Source of the DNA: Alistipes senegalensis
Lineage (GTDB): Bacteria > Bacillota > Clostridia > Oscillospirales > Ruminococcaceae
Reading direction: 5' to 3'
Length of the DNA stretch: 64,000 nt
Assembly: GCA_023665275.1 (NCBI GenBank)
Contig: JAMPEF010000006.1
Span: forward strand, 1-64,000
The stretch's first letter is position 1. Each line of letters opens with the position of its first letter. The translations under genes and the position numbers were made by a program. The notes beneath the pieces are model-generated. The model was not told where the DNA came from. It searched no databases and saw nothing but the letters and a program-made list of their open reading frames with translations. Shown in pieces: positions 63,955-64,000 of the stretch.

Positions 63955-64000
63955 ATGTTCAGTAAAGTTCAGACCCCTTGTTACATAATCGACGAGGGAA
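63955..64000 (+). CDS. nspC: Carboxynorspermidine decarboxylase, N-terminus (partial)
   Basis: The window ends 15 codons into an ORF beginning at ATG 63955 after GAGGTGA, with FSKVQTPCYIIDEG, the start typical of fold-type III PLP decarboxylases of the NspC group. The assignment rests on this short stretch and the CASDH gene upstream. Confidence 0.7.
   Translation, partial: MFSKVQTPCYIIDEG

Overview
The window looks like chromosomal DNA of an AT-rich, Gram-positive, cellulolytic Ruminococcus-like member of the Oscillospiraceae. Four secreted proteins carry type I dockerin modules (a transglutaminase-like protein, a CE2-type esterase, a GH5 glucanase and a PL11 rhamnogalacturonan lyase), which points to a cellulosome-type plant cell-wall degrader. 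No scaffoldin or cohesin gene lies in the window. An alpha/beta-type small acid-soluble spore protein and a signal-less SpoIID-like/peptidoglycan-binding gene set suggest that at least part of a sporulation programme is encoded. Strong RBSs and TTGACA-17-TATAAT promoters are common.

Layout. 1-220: 3' end of a 5S rRNA, then a CAT-anticodon tRNA (probably tRNA-Ile2) and a terminator. 233-4704: a TtcA-like PP-loop protein, a compact formate/nitrite-type channel, a dockerin transglutaminase (minus strand) and a class I aminotransferase. 4791-8811: GH25 lysozyme-like protein, a repeat-containing membrane protein, a carboxypeptidase-regulatory-like protein and two peptidoglycan-binding-repeat proteins, none with a classical export signal. 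8898-12328: dockerin esterase, XRE regulator, small lipoprotein, fructose-bisphosphate aldolase. 12462-15966: an adenylation-ACP-acyltransferase fusion, a HAD phosphatase and a PC4-like protein. 16034-24039: GH5 cellulase, a pair of paralogous coiled-coil proteins, PL11 lyase, an SH3-type lipoprotein.

24222-27609: a SLOG-fold protein divergent from a tight operon of an unknown small protein, a DUF434/PIN-like protein, an R2K-type ATP-grasp, the RNA 2'-phosphotransferase KptA and a GNAT. I read this as a possible RNA end-processing or conflict module. 27599-32292: YdjM-like membrane protein, Cu/Zn SOD-like protein, PadR regulator with a palindromic operator, and a feoA-feoA-feoB-Cys-rich protein ferrous iron operon behind a palindrome. 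32501-41447: thioesterase, NudC, a solute-binding lipoprotein coupled to a GGDEF-EAL receptor, enolase, and a zinc-ribbon/LRR protein. 41462-46619: pyrK-pyrD-ruvX, trmL, the spore protein, a second TtcA-like gene, and gap. 46990-54239: CYTH, phoH-ybeY-era-recO-mutS2 housekeeping operon, then an AT-rich HsdR_N-type nuclease-like gene.

54240-64000: a polyamine locus. A promoter and an approximately 180-nt multi-helix RNA closed by a perfect 9-bp helix, followed by an intrinsic terminator, precede speD. Then come a speA-type decarboxylase, small membrane proteins, a GNAT, speE, speB, carboxynorspermidine dehydrogenase and the start of nspC. The locus therefore encodes two alternative routes to spermidine-type polyamines: SpeD/SpeE, and carboxy(nor)spermidine dehydrogenase/decarboxylase. 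The putative riboswitch-like leader is the best candidate here for a previously undescribed element.
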